A stretch of DNA of 64,000 nt from Cadophora sp. MPI-SDFR-AT-0126 (taxonomy: Eukaryota > Ascomycota > Leotiomycetes > Helotiales > Ploettnerulaceae), in the NCBI GenBank assembly GCA_020747065.1, contig JAGMVK010000002.1, positions 434,001 through 498,000 of the forward strand, written 5' to 3'. The notes below the pieces were generated by a model that made no database searches, was not told the DNA's origin, and was given only the letters and a program-made list of their open reading frames with translations. The position numbers and the translations under genes were made by a program. Each line of letters opens with the position of its first letter. The stretch's first letter is position 1. This document shows, in pieces, positions 13,000 to 23,150 of the stretch.

Positions 13000-13594
13000 G
13001 GGGTCATCAGCTAATTCACGCGCATACCCTTCTGAAGTTTACTGAGGGAGGCTAACTTCATAGCCTCTATTCAGGATGTTTAACATGCTTGCGTTCTTCG
13101 GGAGGAATATCTCTAGGTTCTCCGACTTATTTCGGTATGGTATAGAAGCTCTTCGATGCTTCGCACTGCTTCTGATGTTGATTCCTATCCTAGGTTAATC
13201 TCTCACCTACGCAGTCATTTAGTTGCCGGTCAAGATTCTTTATCCTTTGGATAATCTTCTAATCCCGAATCTGCTATGGTCTTTTAACAAGAGAAAAACC
13301 ATGTCTATATCCGGGCCGTAAAAAAATCTTTATACCGCTGCATATCATCTCTAAGTGATGTGGCATGATATTTTAATAATACCAATTCCTGCACAACTCC
13401 TTAAAGCATTCCCATAAATAAGCCATCAAGTTCGTTGCGTCCCACACCCAATAATGCTTTATTTCCGGAGATGAGCAGGAAATTTCGACACTCCTATAAA
13501 CCCAGAGTAGGAGTGTATTGCTCATCATCTTTGGTTGATAACCAAGATGATCACCCAGTTTAAAGTAATTTGCCTTCATAGCGACTTCAAACAT
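13000..13594 (-). pseudogene. Unrecognised gene remnant, RIP-type stops
   Basis: An open frame of 73 residues (13373-13594) contains GDHLGYQPKMMSN and ETHYW-like aromatic-rich sequence. The same frame continues past its stop to about 13000, with stops where Trp or Gln would fit, such as the stop in VKRP-stop-QIRD-stop-KIIQRI. A conceptual protein of about 195 residues rich in Trp, Arg and Lys results. I do not recognise the family. The consistent frame and RIP-type stops support a former gene over chance. Confidence 0.4.
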
Positions 13595-14116
13595 TTCTCA
13601 GATGTTTTGTTTGTTGGAAATACTGTGCTTACTCATTATAGACACTAAAGACCTTTACATTTAATCTCCTTAACAATTCTTCAAATACAAGGTCCATCGC
13701 CGTATTTTAGCTAGCTATTAGCATGCAAATCTCCCGTGGGACGTGTACTGTACTTACCTCAGTCTGCAAGCTAAGGCATGTCGTTAGGTTAGATAGAGCC
13801 TCATATTTAACTTAATTAGTATAGAGCAATCTTGTTAGTATAACCAATGTATTACTCTTCTTAGAAACTATCATTAATAAGACCAAACAATAACAAGACT
13901 GGCCCCTACTAGTTTTTACATTACTGTCATCCGCAAAGTCTCCTCTCAATCAACTTCTATCTACGCCGATCTTCTCAATACCATTTCCAAAAAAGACCGT
14001 AGCCCGCCAAGTCCCCGGATATATTATAGAGTCGATCTGACGTGAGAACGCTTTACGAATGTCAGGTTGACGGTTGTAATTATTTTGGTCAACTATAATA
14101 AGTTCCGCAATGTCAT

Positions 14117-15056
14117 TTGGCCCTTGTGCCTCTCTACCCATCCCTTGATCCACAAAACCCGCTCAGCAAAACTGAAGAGCACTTCTCTTCCAAAGACACT
14201 CGCAATAAAACAAACCCCGAGGCTGATAATACGTTCGTGCCCAAGCAGGCCCTTGCCCCCACCCCCGAACTCTACGATGAACTCGTAGCCGACAGCACGG
14301 AGAACCTTGCTAAGCAACCCTCGTGCAAATTCCTCTCACCCCCAAAACCAGCGTGGTCAACGACAACAGCTACGGAACCGGTGATGGTACTGCCGCTGTT
14401 GTAACTGCAATCTCAGACTCGTCAGCGCAGGTCTCGATCAAAGGCACCGACAATAACGACTACGTTCTGGAACTCCATAGTAGGCTGGCCACTGACTAGA
14501 TCTGGCCTGCCGAAGCAGTCCACATGGACTCTACCGCGCTCTCGTTTCCAACAGAACGTTCACCCACTCTATTAGAAATGCCTTGCAGTTCGTACTTCCC
14601 AATGACAGCGTCGACGCCTTAAAGGAGACGAATAGGACGCTCGGGCTTGGAGGGATCGCGGCTGTCAGCTCCCGGGCTTATGTGTCGAATATGGAGCCTA
14701 TTCAGGTAGCTGCCAAAGCCACCAGGCCCAAACGACCGGAATCACAATCTCGAGGCAAGGCACGGAAAATGGACACATGCAGAGCATCTGCAGAGCGCGC
14801 TCGAGAAAACCGGGTTCGAGAAACACAAGATTAGCATGGTGAGAAGTGACATCTATGTTACTACTTCTGAAGTCACGCGCTAAGCAACGGTGCTTTGGAG
14901 CTTCATAGGAGGAACTTCAGCCCGCTGGGTGGCTCAAGTCTGATGAGGCGAATTGGGTGTGAAGGAGGGGCTGCGGAGGACCGATGGGTACAAACCACTT
15001 GACGGGGGTATGATTCAGTTAAAATTGTAGCTAATACTGTGATCGCTACAAAGTAA
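14117..15056 (+). pseudogene. SAM-dependent methyltransferase, frameshifted (possible RiPP-cluster member)
   Basis: Pieces in different frames line up with a class I methyltransferase of about 300 residues. YDELVADSTENLAKQ is the N-terminal helix. YGTGDGTAAVVTAISD and VSIKGTDNNDYVLE carry the glycine-rich SAM loop and the following acidic strand. AVHMDSTALSFPTE corresponds to motif II, MQFVLPNDSVDALKETNRTL to the region after it, and GGIAAVSSRAYVSN to the late strand. KWTHAEHLQSALEKTGFEKH, EVTR-stop-ATVLWSFIGGTSA and DGYKPLDGG form the C-terminal part. At least three frameshifts and several stops break it. Ustiloxin-type clusters include a methyltransferase (UstM), so it may once have served the neighbouring pathway; that is inference. 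Confidence 0.75.
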
Positions 15057-16360
15057 GCTCCGGCCACTGGCTCGCCATAAGTAAGAAGTCAATCAAGAGC
15101 AGGCCATAGTAATCAAAGTAGAATACACAGCATTTAAAGCGACCTTGGTGCATTTCATGTAAGGTTGACTTGGTCCATGTCGCGAATTCTTGCATCCACG
15201 AAGTCGCATTTGGATTTGGGCCACCTGCCTGTTCGGAATGGTCAATTGCCGAGTTACGGGTTTACTCAGGGGGATTTATGGGCTGGGTTGCTGAAAGCTG
15301 CGGAGAGCGGCTGTAGTGCGGCTGACTGTCGATTGTTCGGCGCTTGGCAACAGCTTGGCCAATTGCACCCGCGCAACGTCCTGATGTTGGCTTGGCATGA
15401 TCTCTGCTGGCACGGCTGTGGCGAAGGTGGATGTCCGAAGCACAAGCCGCAAGTCTACAGCCCTATACTTTGTGATTACAAATGAAGAGCATTGGAAACC
15501 GCAACTGGCCCTGACTCTGGGTTGCTGGTTATGTTCTCTTAGCGACTTAGACGAACATCACGACGAACATCACGACGATCCACAGGCTAGTAAAGTTGCC
15601 AAGTTGGGAGTAATTCCCTTGACTAATAATCGCAGAATCTGGCATTAACGGCACATTTACAAAGATAGTTTGGGGGAAAGGTTGATCAACGGAAGGTTGA
15701 TTATCTTCTCAACAAACAAACTTTAGATGCTATGCTGACGCTCAGGGGGATTCCAGTGGAGGCTGAAGGCCTTGGCAGGGGAAGGCAGAATTGGTGGAGT
15801 GACTATGTGGGGCTGGGCTGGGGCTGATGCATGGATGCGCGGGAGCTTGGGACTGAACATCAGTCCTGTCAGCCTGCCTGGTTGCGATAAACCTTCATCT
15901 TAGACACCCGTGACTGGCAGCGTTTCTGAGTCACCCATCCCCCATAATTTCCACCGACTCGTCTCGGCAGGGCTGACCACTGAAACGACCGATACGCACC
16001 CGGATTCCCCTGAAAAATGTCTTTGTGTGTGTCATCACTTGGTCAATGATGGCAACTTTATTGGCCACCTAAGTACGCAACGCATCCGTCATCTTTATAT
16101 AGTTCTGAGCCTTTGGTATTTTCACATCGAATGGGCATCTTTTCTAAATGTTTCTGGAGGTCATGTGTAAATTCTTCCAATTCAGCTCCTCAAATCTCCA
16201 GAACCCACAAGACCACCCACACTCGCTGATTTGGGGACTTTCAGTGCTGCGAATGTAGTATTTCTCATTGGACTTCGTACGTTCCACAATATTCAGCTTG
16301 GGATAGCCTCGCTCTCAGGCATCTATTCTATTTTTATTGCTCTTCGTACATATGGAATCT
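15057..16360. other. Intergenic, no supported gene
   Basis: GC content is normal here and I see no RIP decay like that of the flanking blocks. Open frames of up to 106 codons (15165-15485) show no known motif and are probably chance. A short tandem of GACGAACATCAC lies at about 15551-15576. The right part is the likely upstream region of the tyrosinase gene. Confidence 0.5.
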
Positions 16361-16365
16361 AGAGG

Positions 16366-16371
16366 TATAAA
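16366..16371 (+). promoter_or_regulatory. Probable TATA box of the tyrosinase gene
   Basis: TATAAA lies about 120 bases before the tyrosinase start codon, within a distance usual for fungal core promoters with a short 5' leader. No activator sites were assigned. Confidence 0.4.
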
Positions 16372-16490
16372 GCCGGAACTTCAAGTCGCTCCCTGGTTAT
16401 GAATCTCTCTCATAGCATTATTCGATAAATATATTCACACTTTGCTCCATCCTTTTATCGTACATACCATTCAAGTCTACGTCTCTCAGA

Positions 16491-18638
16491 ATGGAACGTC
16501 ACCAGGTTTCCATAAAAATCGTTTCTCTGTGTATACTCATTCTTAGCTTCTCTGTCCGGCTTGTCAATGGGGGTCCACTGAATTCTTACCATTCAAAACG
16601 GCTAGCATGCGCAACACCGGAATCTGGATGCCGCGATATTCTGTACCCCTCAGCGAATCCCAAAACAACTCTTACGAAAAGACTTGGCAGCGGGAACACC
16701 TCCTTTGATCCAATAATTGGTGTTCAAGGGAAGGCTGTCGAGCGTCGACCCATTGGCGTCTTACAGAAGGACTATCCAGATGTTTTCAACATGCTCTTGT
16801 TAGCAATGGAAGCGTTTCAGAGCGAAGATGAAAATAATGATCTTAGCTACAATCGTATCGCCGGTGAGACTACCGGAAGCACATAGGAATGTTAACTCAT
16901 CAGCAGCAGGAATCCATTGGATGCCTAAGCCCTGGCAGTACCCTCCTGAGGCTACCGTTAACGATGGCGCGGGTTATTGCGCACATCGGTCAGTGATCTT
17001 CGGAACATGGCATCGCCCATATCTCGTGCTCTTTGAGGTAACTTCTCTTCACCAGTCCTCAGACTGTCATGATCCGCTGAATTACCTCGCTTACTTGAAC
17101 ATAGCAAGTACTACACGCAGCCGCAGTGAAGATTGCAGGACAATTTAATGGCACCGACGCCGTGAAGTACAAAGCCGCGTGCAACGAACTGCGTCTTCCG
17201 TACTGGGACTGGGCCGCTGAAGCTCGCATGCCAGATGTCACGCAACAGCAATTTATCACAGTCGTTAAGCCAGCAACTGGTTCCACAAGAATCCCAAACC
17301 CTTTCTACAATTATCGTTTTCCCGCATCCCAGGTTGAAACGCTTGTAAGTATGGTTCATCTTGAGGGAACACAGGAATAGGTTGGGCTTGATGCCTCTGC
17401 CTCTATCACCCTGGATCCATATTGCATGTTGTGCTAATAATATTCAAAGGGGGTATCAACCAGTCGATCGCTCTCAGCCAATGACGATCTTGTTGGCAGC
17501 TTCGAGTGTATAAAATCAGCTGTGACTGCCCTCTCTAGCAATCCCGGCTTCAACGCGTTCAATACCGCCCTGGGAAGCATTCACGACTGGATCCATGTCG
17601 CAGTTGGTGGCGATATGGCAACTTTTGAAACTGCTCCGTTTGACCCCATTTTCTGGCTCCACCATTGCAATGTCGACCGCCTGCTAGCAATTTACCAAGC
17701 CAGCCACCCTGGTGTATATATGACCCCCCAACGTAGAGTGCTACCAACATTAGCTCTTGAGTTTCCCGGCACCGATGATCTCTCCACGCCATTGTTTCCG
17801 TTTCGGCATCCAAATGGCGTGGAATGGACTTCCGAGGATGTTAAAACAGAGCGCAGCATTTTCAAATATGGTTATGCCTACCCTGAAGTCCCGGCGGAGG
17901 AGGTCAACGGAGATCTTCGAGCCTTTGCCATTGAGCAAACAAGACTGCTGTTTGATCCCGACACGAATGGTACTTCATTTCAGGGAGCCGACTCTGGAGT
18001 CTCAGGTACGTTGATGAACGCCATTCTCAAGACGAAGCTGATTCTTGATAGCACCAACTGCGCGCCTGGAATGGAGCTGCGATACTCAAATAGACAGTGA
18101 AGGACTCGTTGGGTCCTATGTTGTCAATTTCTACCTCGGAGGATACGACAAAGCAAATCCAGAAAATAGCAAGAAGTCCAAGGAGAACTATGTGGGCTCC
18201 GCCGCCATATTCTCAAGTTCACACATCATGGGGAGTGGTAGCGGCAGTCTCCGCAATATCACCGTACCACTCACGACACAGCTCGTAGAAAAGCATGTCG
18301 CCCTTCGCCCAGATAAATCCGTCCCCAAATTGGCAGACCAGCTCTATTGGACTCTAGAGAAGGTATCGCTGCTTGCTACATAACATCCAGGTCTTTGACT
18401 GACAGACATTTAGGTTGGCTCGACCGAGAACAAGGAAGTCCCACTAACCGATCTCGCATCTCTCAAAGTCGCCGTCTTCAGCACTGTCGCCGACTATCCA
18501 GAAGATAAGACAAAGCTACCAGTAATTTCCAACCCCTTGACATACTATGAGCCAACAGAGGGCAAAGAGGGCGGTCTCCAGCCTGGCGAGGCGCCCCCGG
18601 TGGGCAAAGAGGGACCAGAAGTCATCCACCGAATCTAG
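16491..18638 (+). CDS. Tyrosinase (UstQ/PhomQ-like), secreted type
   Basis: Binuclear copper oxidase that hydroxylates and oxidises tyrosine or phenols. In dikaritin pathways the tyrosinase acts on the core-peptide Tyr. My model has six exons: 16491-16863, 16910-17037, 17105-17344, 17450-18005, 18052-18362 and 18414-18638. All introns are GT-AG (46-105 bp), giving 610 residues. The CuA site is H127 (GIHWMP), H150 (GYCAHRS) and H159 (WHRPYLVLFE). Cys148, two residues before H150, is the usual thioether partner. The CuB site is H292 and H296 (IHDWIH) and H318/H319 (FWLHHCNVDR). A hydrophobic N-terminus of about 27 residues looks like a signal peptide. No lesion is visible. After the stop the frame stays open for another 34 codons, so the 3' end could be longer by splicing. 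Neighbours are the UstYa-like gene and the RiPP precursor. Confidence 0.92.
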
Positions 18639-20132
18639 CCAACTACAAGGTCCACAGAGGAGTTCGCGGAATTGAGGCCACGGTTTCTGCGATTGTGGCA
18701 CTTCAATGCCTATCTTCTGCAATATGGATGGAGGTACATAGGGTGAATTTTGTCGTGGGCTGGTTTCCCTCTAAGCTTGTCGTTTGTTCATGTACAGTCG
18801 CTCCCTTCCCTGGCGGGTGTTGTCATCTCTTCTGAGTTTATTTCATCGAGCCAACTGTTCCATTTGTAAAATAAAAACCAACTGTGTAAGAATATTGTAG
18901 ATAAATCTGCCTATACTCTTTTGCATTGAAGAAAGCGTGTCAGGGCCGCCAGTGCCCCTATATTATCCGAGCAATTCTGTGTGTACTCAACGTATAAAAA
19001 GCTAGTAGGCAGACTTTGCAGTGTTTACTTAAAATGTACAAAGAAAGGGGTCACAACTCCTACAGGGTGCAGCAATCAAGATTGCCAGAAACCCAGGCAC
19101 TTGCTACGGAAGTATCTGGACAAACGCTGTGCATTTCTTTCGAGGTAGAATGTGGAAGCTCAAAGCCTAATCTTTGGCTTCTCAGCATATATTAGACTGT
19201 CGCTGCTGCAAGACTGATAATTTTCAAGACAGCTAAATTAATTAATCGTCTCGTATTTTCTGTTATTTCATTTACACGAAAGAAGCTACTTGTGCAGACT
19301 AAAAAAATTGATCAAAGGAATGAAATAAGCAAGAGGATAAAAGAACTGAGCAGAGAAGACAATAGCTTTTAATAAACCTTGCAGGCTTTGATTTGCAATT
19401 TGCTCCTAGTTGTGTTTTCTGTGCCATATCTTTAAGGCTTGAGATTATGTGTGTGCGATATTATACACCCTTCTACCTAATTTCTCTCTAGATATTAATA
19501 ATGGGAAGGAAAACAGCCAATGCTCTCCTTAGCATCCCTAACTCACCAGCGGTATTCGAAACAGACCCCTTTGTTTTGGCAACCCCAGCCCGGTTAGCTT
19601 GCCGCCTTTATTCGGGGCAAATTACTCACGGTCCAGTCAACTCAACTTAAGCAGCCCTAGCACTCCGTTGCCTTCAGTCACTTGTTGATCGCTCATCGAG
19701 TGACTACAGTGCTCGCTGTGTGACAATCTTACAAATGGCTTAGATATCGATTTTTCACGATGATACTGATTCAGATCATAAGCACATCTCTCAATTTGTT
19801 CTCTGCGGACATGTATCGTTGACATTTGTACGGAGATCTCGCTCTATCCCCTCCGCTCGACCAGGAGCATGCTTCACCTTGACAATTTCGCCGGACTTGT
19901 ATTTCTTGTTCTTTGCCACCAAGTTACTCAAAATCTAAATCCGTTATACCCAAAGCTATCTGGCTTATACTTTGCACAATAATCAAGTTTATTTTGGACA
20001 TTTACTTATAATTGGTTTGTAAATTTTGTTGCAAAACGTCGACTTAATTACTCTGTGCACATTTAGGCGAGACGTGCTCCTGCCTCAGCGTAAAGGATAT
20101 GCTGTAAAACACAGAGACCCGACCTCAGAGCA
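18639..20132. other. Intergenic between tyrosinase and UstYa-like gene
   Basis: Holds the tyrosinase 3' region (AATAAA-like AAAATAAAAA near 18870) and the shared downstream space of two convergent genes. It is AT-rich in 19200-19500. A 62-codon minus-strand frame at 19637-19825 has no recognisable motif. I see no RNA gene or repeat. Confidence 0.5.
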
Positions 20133-20927
20133 TTAAGACCCAACCGCCACCCCACCCTCTTTATTTTCCTTGTGCCCTTGGTGCTTGTGAGATCCAACAA
20201 CTAGCCGATCAGAATGCAGCGCTACTCCCGCTTCCGCAGTCATCTTTTCGAGCGGGTCTCTTGCCAAGAACATCTTCATGCAGTGTTTGAGATGCATTGG
20301 ACGGTCATACCGTTTCTCAATTGTGACTCCAGTGGTGGGTGCTCTGAACATTTTTTGCCAGTAAAAGGAGCAGTGGACAATATGCCATTCGTGAGTGGTG
20401 AAGAAATGCCCACCAGAATTTGGCAATAATGACACCTCTCCCAAAGTCAAAGTCACATTCTTGTCCCTATCAGCATAATATGACCAACTTCCATCCGGGT
20501 TTGGCCCCGAACGCTCAAATTCTTTGAGCAACTCATCGTCACGGCAGGCGTCGGGCAGCCATGCTGCAGCGAGTGAGTCGTAACGACAGCCTCTTGAGAT
20601 GGCCTCTTCGACTGACTCACCACAGTTACATGATACTTCTTTATCACGGATGGCGATCCACGAGCGATGAATTGCGTCGGCGTGTCCCCAGATTGCGAAG
20701 AGAGCAATTGCGATCTTTGCGAATATGGAGAGCCAACTTCGATGTTGCCTTCGTTGTGGACGGTGATACTCCACGCTATTTGGTCTGATTTCTTTCCCGA
20801 GGTCTTCGGTGTCGATATCATGTTCTGATTCGGGAGCGTCCTGACCCTCCAGCAAGTTGGCCTTGGCCTGATCCAAACTCGAGCCTTCTCGCTTTTGACC
20901 CAAGAAGGGTAACCCTTTGTCCAGCAT
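20133..20927 (-). CDS. UstYa-family (DUF3328-like) oxidase of RiPP cyclisation
   Basis: A 264-residue protein in one open frame. The N-terminus is cytosolic-type and acidic, then one membrane segment follows (about residues 65-81, SWLSIFAKIAIALFAIW), then a lumenal domain with CNCGESVEEAI and GCRYDSLAAAWLPDAC. The diagnostic pair HxxHC is present twice, at residues 182-186 (HIVHC) and 212-216 (HLKHC). The spacing of about 30 fits UstYa proteins, which install Tyr-ether or C-C cross-links in dikaritin-type peptides. The start at 20927 is the first Met of the long frame; an upstream exon is possible because a good donor (GTGAGT) lies at about 20996-21001 on the minus strand. It is intact, and lies between the tyrosinase and the precursor in the same orientation as the precursor. 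Confidence 0.85.
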   Translation of the reverse strand: MLDKGLPFLGQKREGSSLDQAKANLLEGQDAPESEHDIDTEDLGKEIRPNSVEYHRPQRRQHRSWLSIFAKIAIALFAIWGHADAIHRSWIAIRDKEVSCNCGESVEEAISRGCRYDSLAAAWLPDACRDDELLKEFERSGPNPDGSWSYYADRDKNVTLTLGEVSLLPNSGGHFFTTHEWHIVHCSFYWQKMFRAPTTGVTIEKRYDRPMHLKHCMKMFLARDPLEKMTAEAGVALHSDRLVVGSHKHQGHKENKEGGVAVGS

Positions 20928-22227
20928 CTTCTTAAGACTGCATTCAACTTCAGCTGGAAATTTCTTTGAATACCTGCCAATGGGACTTAAGTGTACTCAC
21001 GTTTGCAAAGCTTTCATATCGATCCCCTTCGTCGCGTGTAGCGATATACCCGAGAGTTCTTGTTGTGTAACAACTGCTTTCTCTTCGGAGGTCTTCGTCG
21101 AGTGGTAAACCAGAAAAACACACACAGAAGTGGAAGTAAGGCCGGCAGTATCCGAGGAGCCCTAAACCTCACCGCAAGTCTGCTGTCACCTACACTTAGG
21201 CTACCAACAGGCCTTTGACAGCTTATCATTGCCTGAATCCAGGCGGTATCTCGGGCATCTTTTGTTGCTTTGCATGAAACTAAAGACGCATAGAAACGGA
21301 ACGTTGCAATTGAGTTTCCATACTCACTCGAATTGTCGCGTCTTATCAACCTACCTTCTTTAAACGGTCATGTAGGAGCGTTGCATAATTTAGGGGCCAT
21401 AAGCTGCATAAGCGCCGTTTGATAAGTACGACTAAATTGGCAGCGAACTCTAATTTCTTACCGTCAAAAACCTATAGTGCTGCTTTAAGTTTGCAACAAA
21501 GCGACTTTTTAAAAAATTGTAAAATGTTACGGTTTTTATTGTTCTTACCATGCCTTAAGACATAGTATTCTATAAAATATAAATTATGACTTTGAAATCT
21601 ATTTACCCTAATAATGCAATATTAAGAGTTTAATTTTATTCCATGTATTTCAAGCGTAGAGAATATAAAGGTGCGCCCTTTTTTCGCGAGGCTTGCCCAA
21701 AAAGAGGTTCCCGCGAATTTAAGAGGCAAGCAGATTTCTTAAAACGGTAACATGTGCATAGACCCTTTGCTTATATGCCTAAGGAAGGGAATTTTTCCTT
21801 ATCGATATGCCACCATTTCAACCGTGCCCTATTTTAATTGGTTTTCCATATTAGCCTGTGAACGTACCGGACACAGTAAGGAATTCTGCACGTTGAAGTG
21901 GGCTTTACGGGGCTGTCCAAAGTGAGACTTGAGTTGTGGGTTGGCAAGTTGAGAAACCCAACAATAGTATGCCATCACCTCCTCAATCTCCAGCTCACTA
22001 ATTTCGGAAAGCAGAAAGTGGACAGTACTATTTCGTGCCAACTTCTAGATGTATTCAAGCATATTTAACTTGTAAAGAACGTATATTCCACCCTGGACGT
22101 CACTGTCGTTCCCCATCCCCTTCCCTCCCCTCCCCCCAATACCCATCCCATCTGAGTCTCCACAGTCTTAGCCGCGTCTTATTTTTCTGCCCTCTGCACA
22201 ATTTACGGCCCTTTCAAATTGACTTCC
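20928..22227. other. Intergenic between UstYa-like gene and RiPP precursor
   Basis: Contains the upstream region of the UstYa-like gene and the downstream region of the precursor. The 21480-21700 part is AT-rich. Open frames at 21014-21349 and 21829-22041 (both minus strand) have no recognised motif. A C-rich stretch lies at about 22110-22150. Confidence 0.5.
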
Positions 22228-22550
22228 TTACTCTTCTTCGTAGAATGGCACCGCCTCAGAGCGCTTGACAACGGGGATCGGTTCGATAATCTCAGAGCGT
22301 TTGTAAAACGGAATTGCCTCAGCGTCCTCACTGCGCTTGTAGAATGGAATGGCCTCAGCGTCCTCACTGCGCTTGTAGAATGGAATCGCTTCAGCGTCTT
22401 CCGCGCGCTTCTTGTAGAAAGGAATCGCTTCGGCATCTTCGGCTCGCTTCTTATAGAATGGAATAGCCTCCGCATCCTCTGCTCGTTTCTTGTAGAATGG
22501 GATCGCTTCAGCATCCTCGGCGCGTTTGTAGAATGGAATTGCCTTCGTTC
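22228..22550 (-). repeat. Tandem repeat of about 36-39 bp coding the RiPP core units
   Basis: The repeats correspond to the units (A/S)EDAEAIPFYK(K)R. Unit length changes by 3 bp depending on KR or KKR. Adjacent units differ at third codon positions, while two central units with SEDAE are almost identical in DNA, which suggests recent unit duplication or conversion. Confidence 0.9.
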
Positions 22551-22560
22551 TTCGACAACC
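22228..22560 (-). CDS. Dikaritin-type RiPP precursor peptide, 5'-truncated
   Basis: The minus-strand frame ends at 22228 and encodes tandem units. From the N-side: AIPFY-KR, then AEDAE-AIPFY-KKR three times, AEDAE-AIPFY-KR, SEDAE-AIPFY-KR twice, SEIIEPIPVV-KR, and SEAVPFY-EEE-stop. That is seven AIPFY cores plus PIPVV and AVPFY variants, each unit cut off by Lys-Arg, the Kex2 site. Acidic spacer, short repeated core with Tyr and dibasic sites are the layout of UstA/PhomA-like precursors. Synonymous differences between units argue for selection on the peptide. No start codon or signal peptide is present: upstream of the first core the sequence becomes the helicase gene at about 22550-22560. 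The copy is therefore truncated and probably not expressed as a secreted precursor, unless a fused or spliced start exists. Confidence 0.85.
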   Translation of the reverse strand, partial: GCRRTKAIPFYKRAEDAEAIPFYKKRAEDAEAIPFYKKRAEDAEAIPFYKKRAEDAEAIPFYKRSEDAEAIPFYKRSEDAEAIPFYKRSEIIEPIPVVKRSEAVPFYEEE

Positions 22561-23150
22561 TGGGAATAAGCAATCGCCTTTTCGATCGGTAGAGAGACAA
22601 GCTGTAGGAGGAGCTATGAGAACTCATAGAGACTATCCTCGTTGACCTGGTTTGATTTAATAGTCTCGATAAAGGCATTCCAGGTATACGGAGGCTCGAT
22701 AATTTTCGAGATGACTTATCGCAGAATACCGCCGCCGTAAATACTTTTTAATTCAGGTGCTTAGAGATATCAAAGAAAAGATAGTAGAGGACCGTTGAGA
22801 AAGGTGGACGATATATTAATCCGTAATGCCGATTGCAGAGCAAGGAATTCGTAACTACTGCTAATAAGTCTCTAGATATATGTAGCTAGATCTGATTAAT
22901 TACAGATTACCTCTAGGAATAAACTTATATTTATATCCGTGATACCCTATTTACTAGAGAGTACATTAGCGAATAAGTTCCAAAGTCTGCTACTTCAAGT
23001 ATTAATAGCTCTATCTAATATTATAAAGCTCTGGTTAAGATATCAACAAGTAAATAAGCGATAGGTTGTTTTTACATAAAAAGACAGACTTTATGAGAGA
23101 ATAATATTGTATTTATAGTAGAGTATTAGATTAGTGGGATATAGTGTATT
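22555..23150 (-). pseudogene. N-terminal fragment of the ZNFX1-type helicase, RIP-degraded
   Basis: The minus-strand frame reads LNQSFIILDRAINT, NGPLLSFL-stop-YL-stop-APELKSIYGGGILR, VISKIIEPPYTWNAFIETIK and LLLQLVSLPIEKAIAYSQVVEER, with stops at former Trp and Gln codons. These blocks match the region just before the helicase core in fungal ZNFX1/NFX1-type proteins. The sequence ends at the RiPP repeat. The next expected residues (LLESPQLDVR) occur at about 11560, on the same strand, across the island. The upstream limit near 23150 is approximate; earlier parts of the gene may extend further right in decayed form. Confidence 0.8.

Noticed and set aside
15165..15485. 106-codon plus-strand frame upstream of tyrosinase
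   Set aside because: No family signature, and a second frame overlaps it equally well.
22203..22514. Minus-strand 103-codon frame rich in Arg, Ser, His and Thr over the repeat
   Set aside because: It is an alternate frame of the RiPP repeat; the AIPFY-KR frame has the biological pattern and the proper stop.
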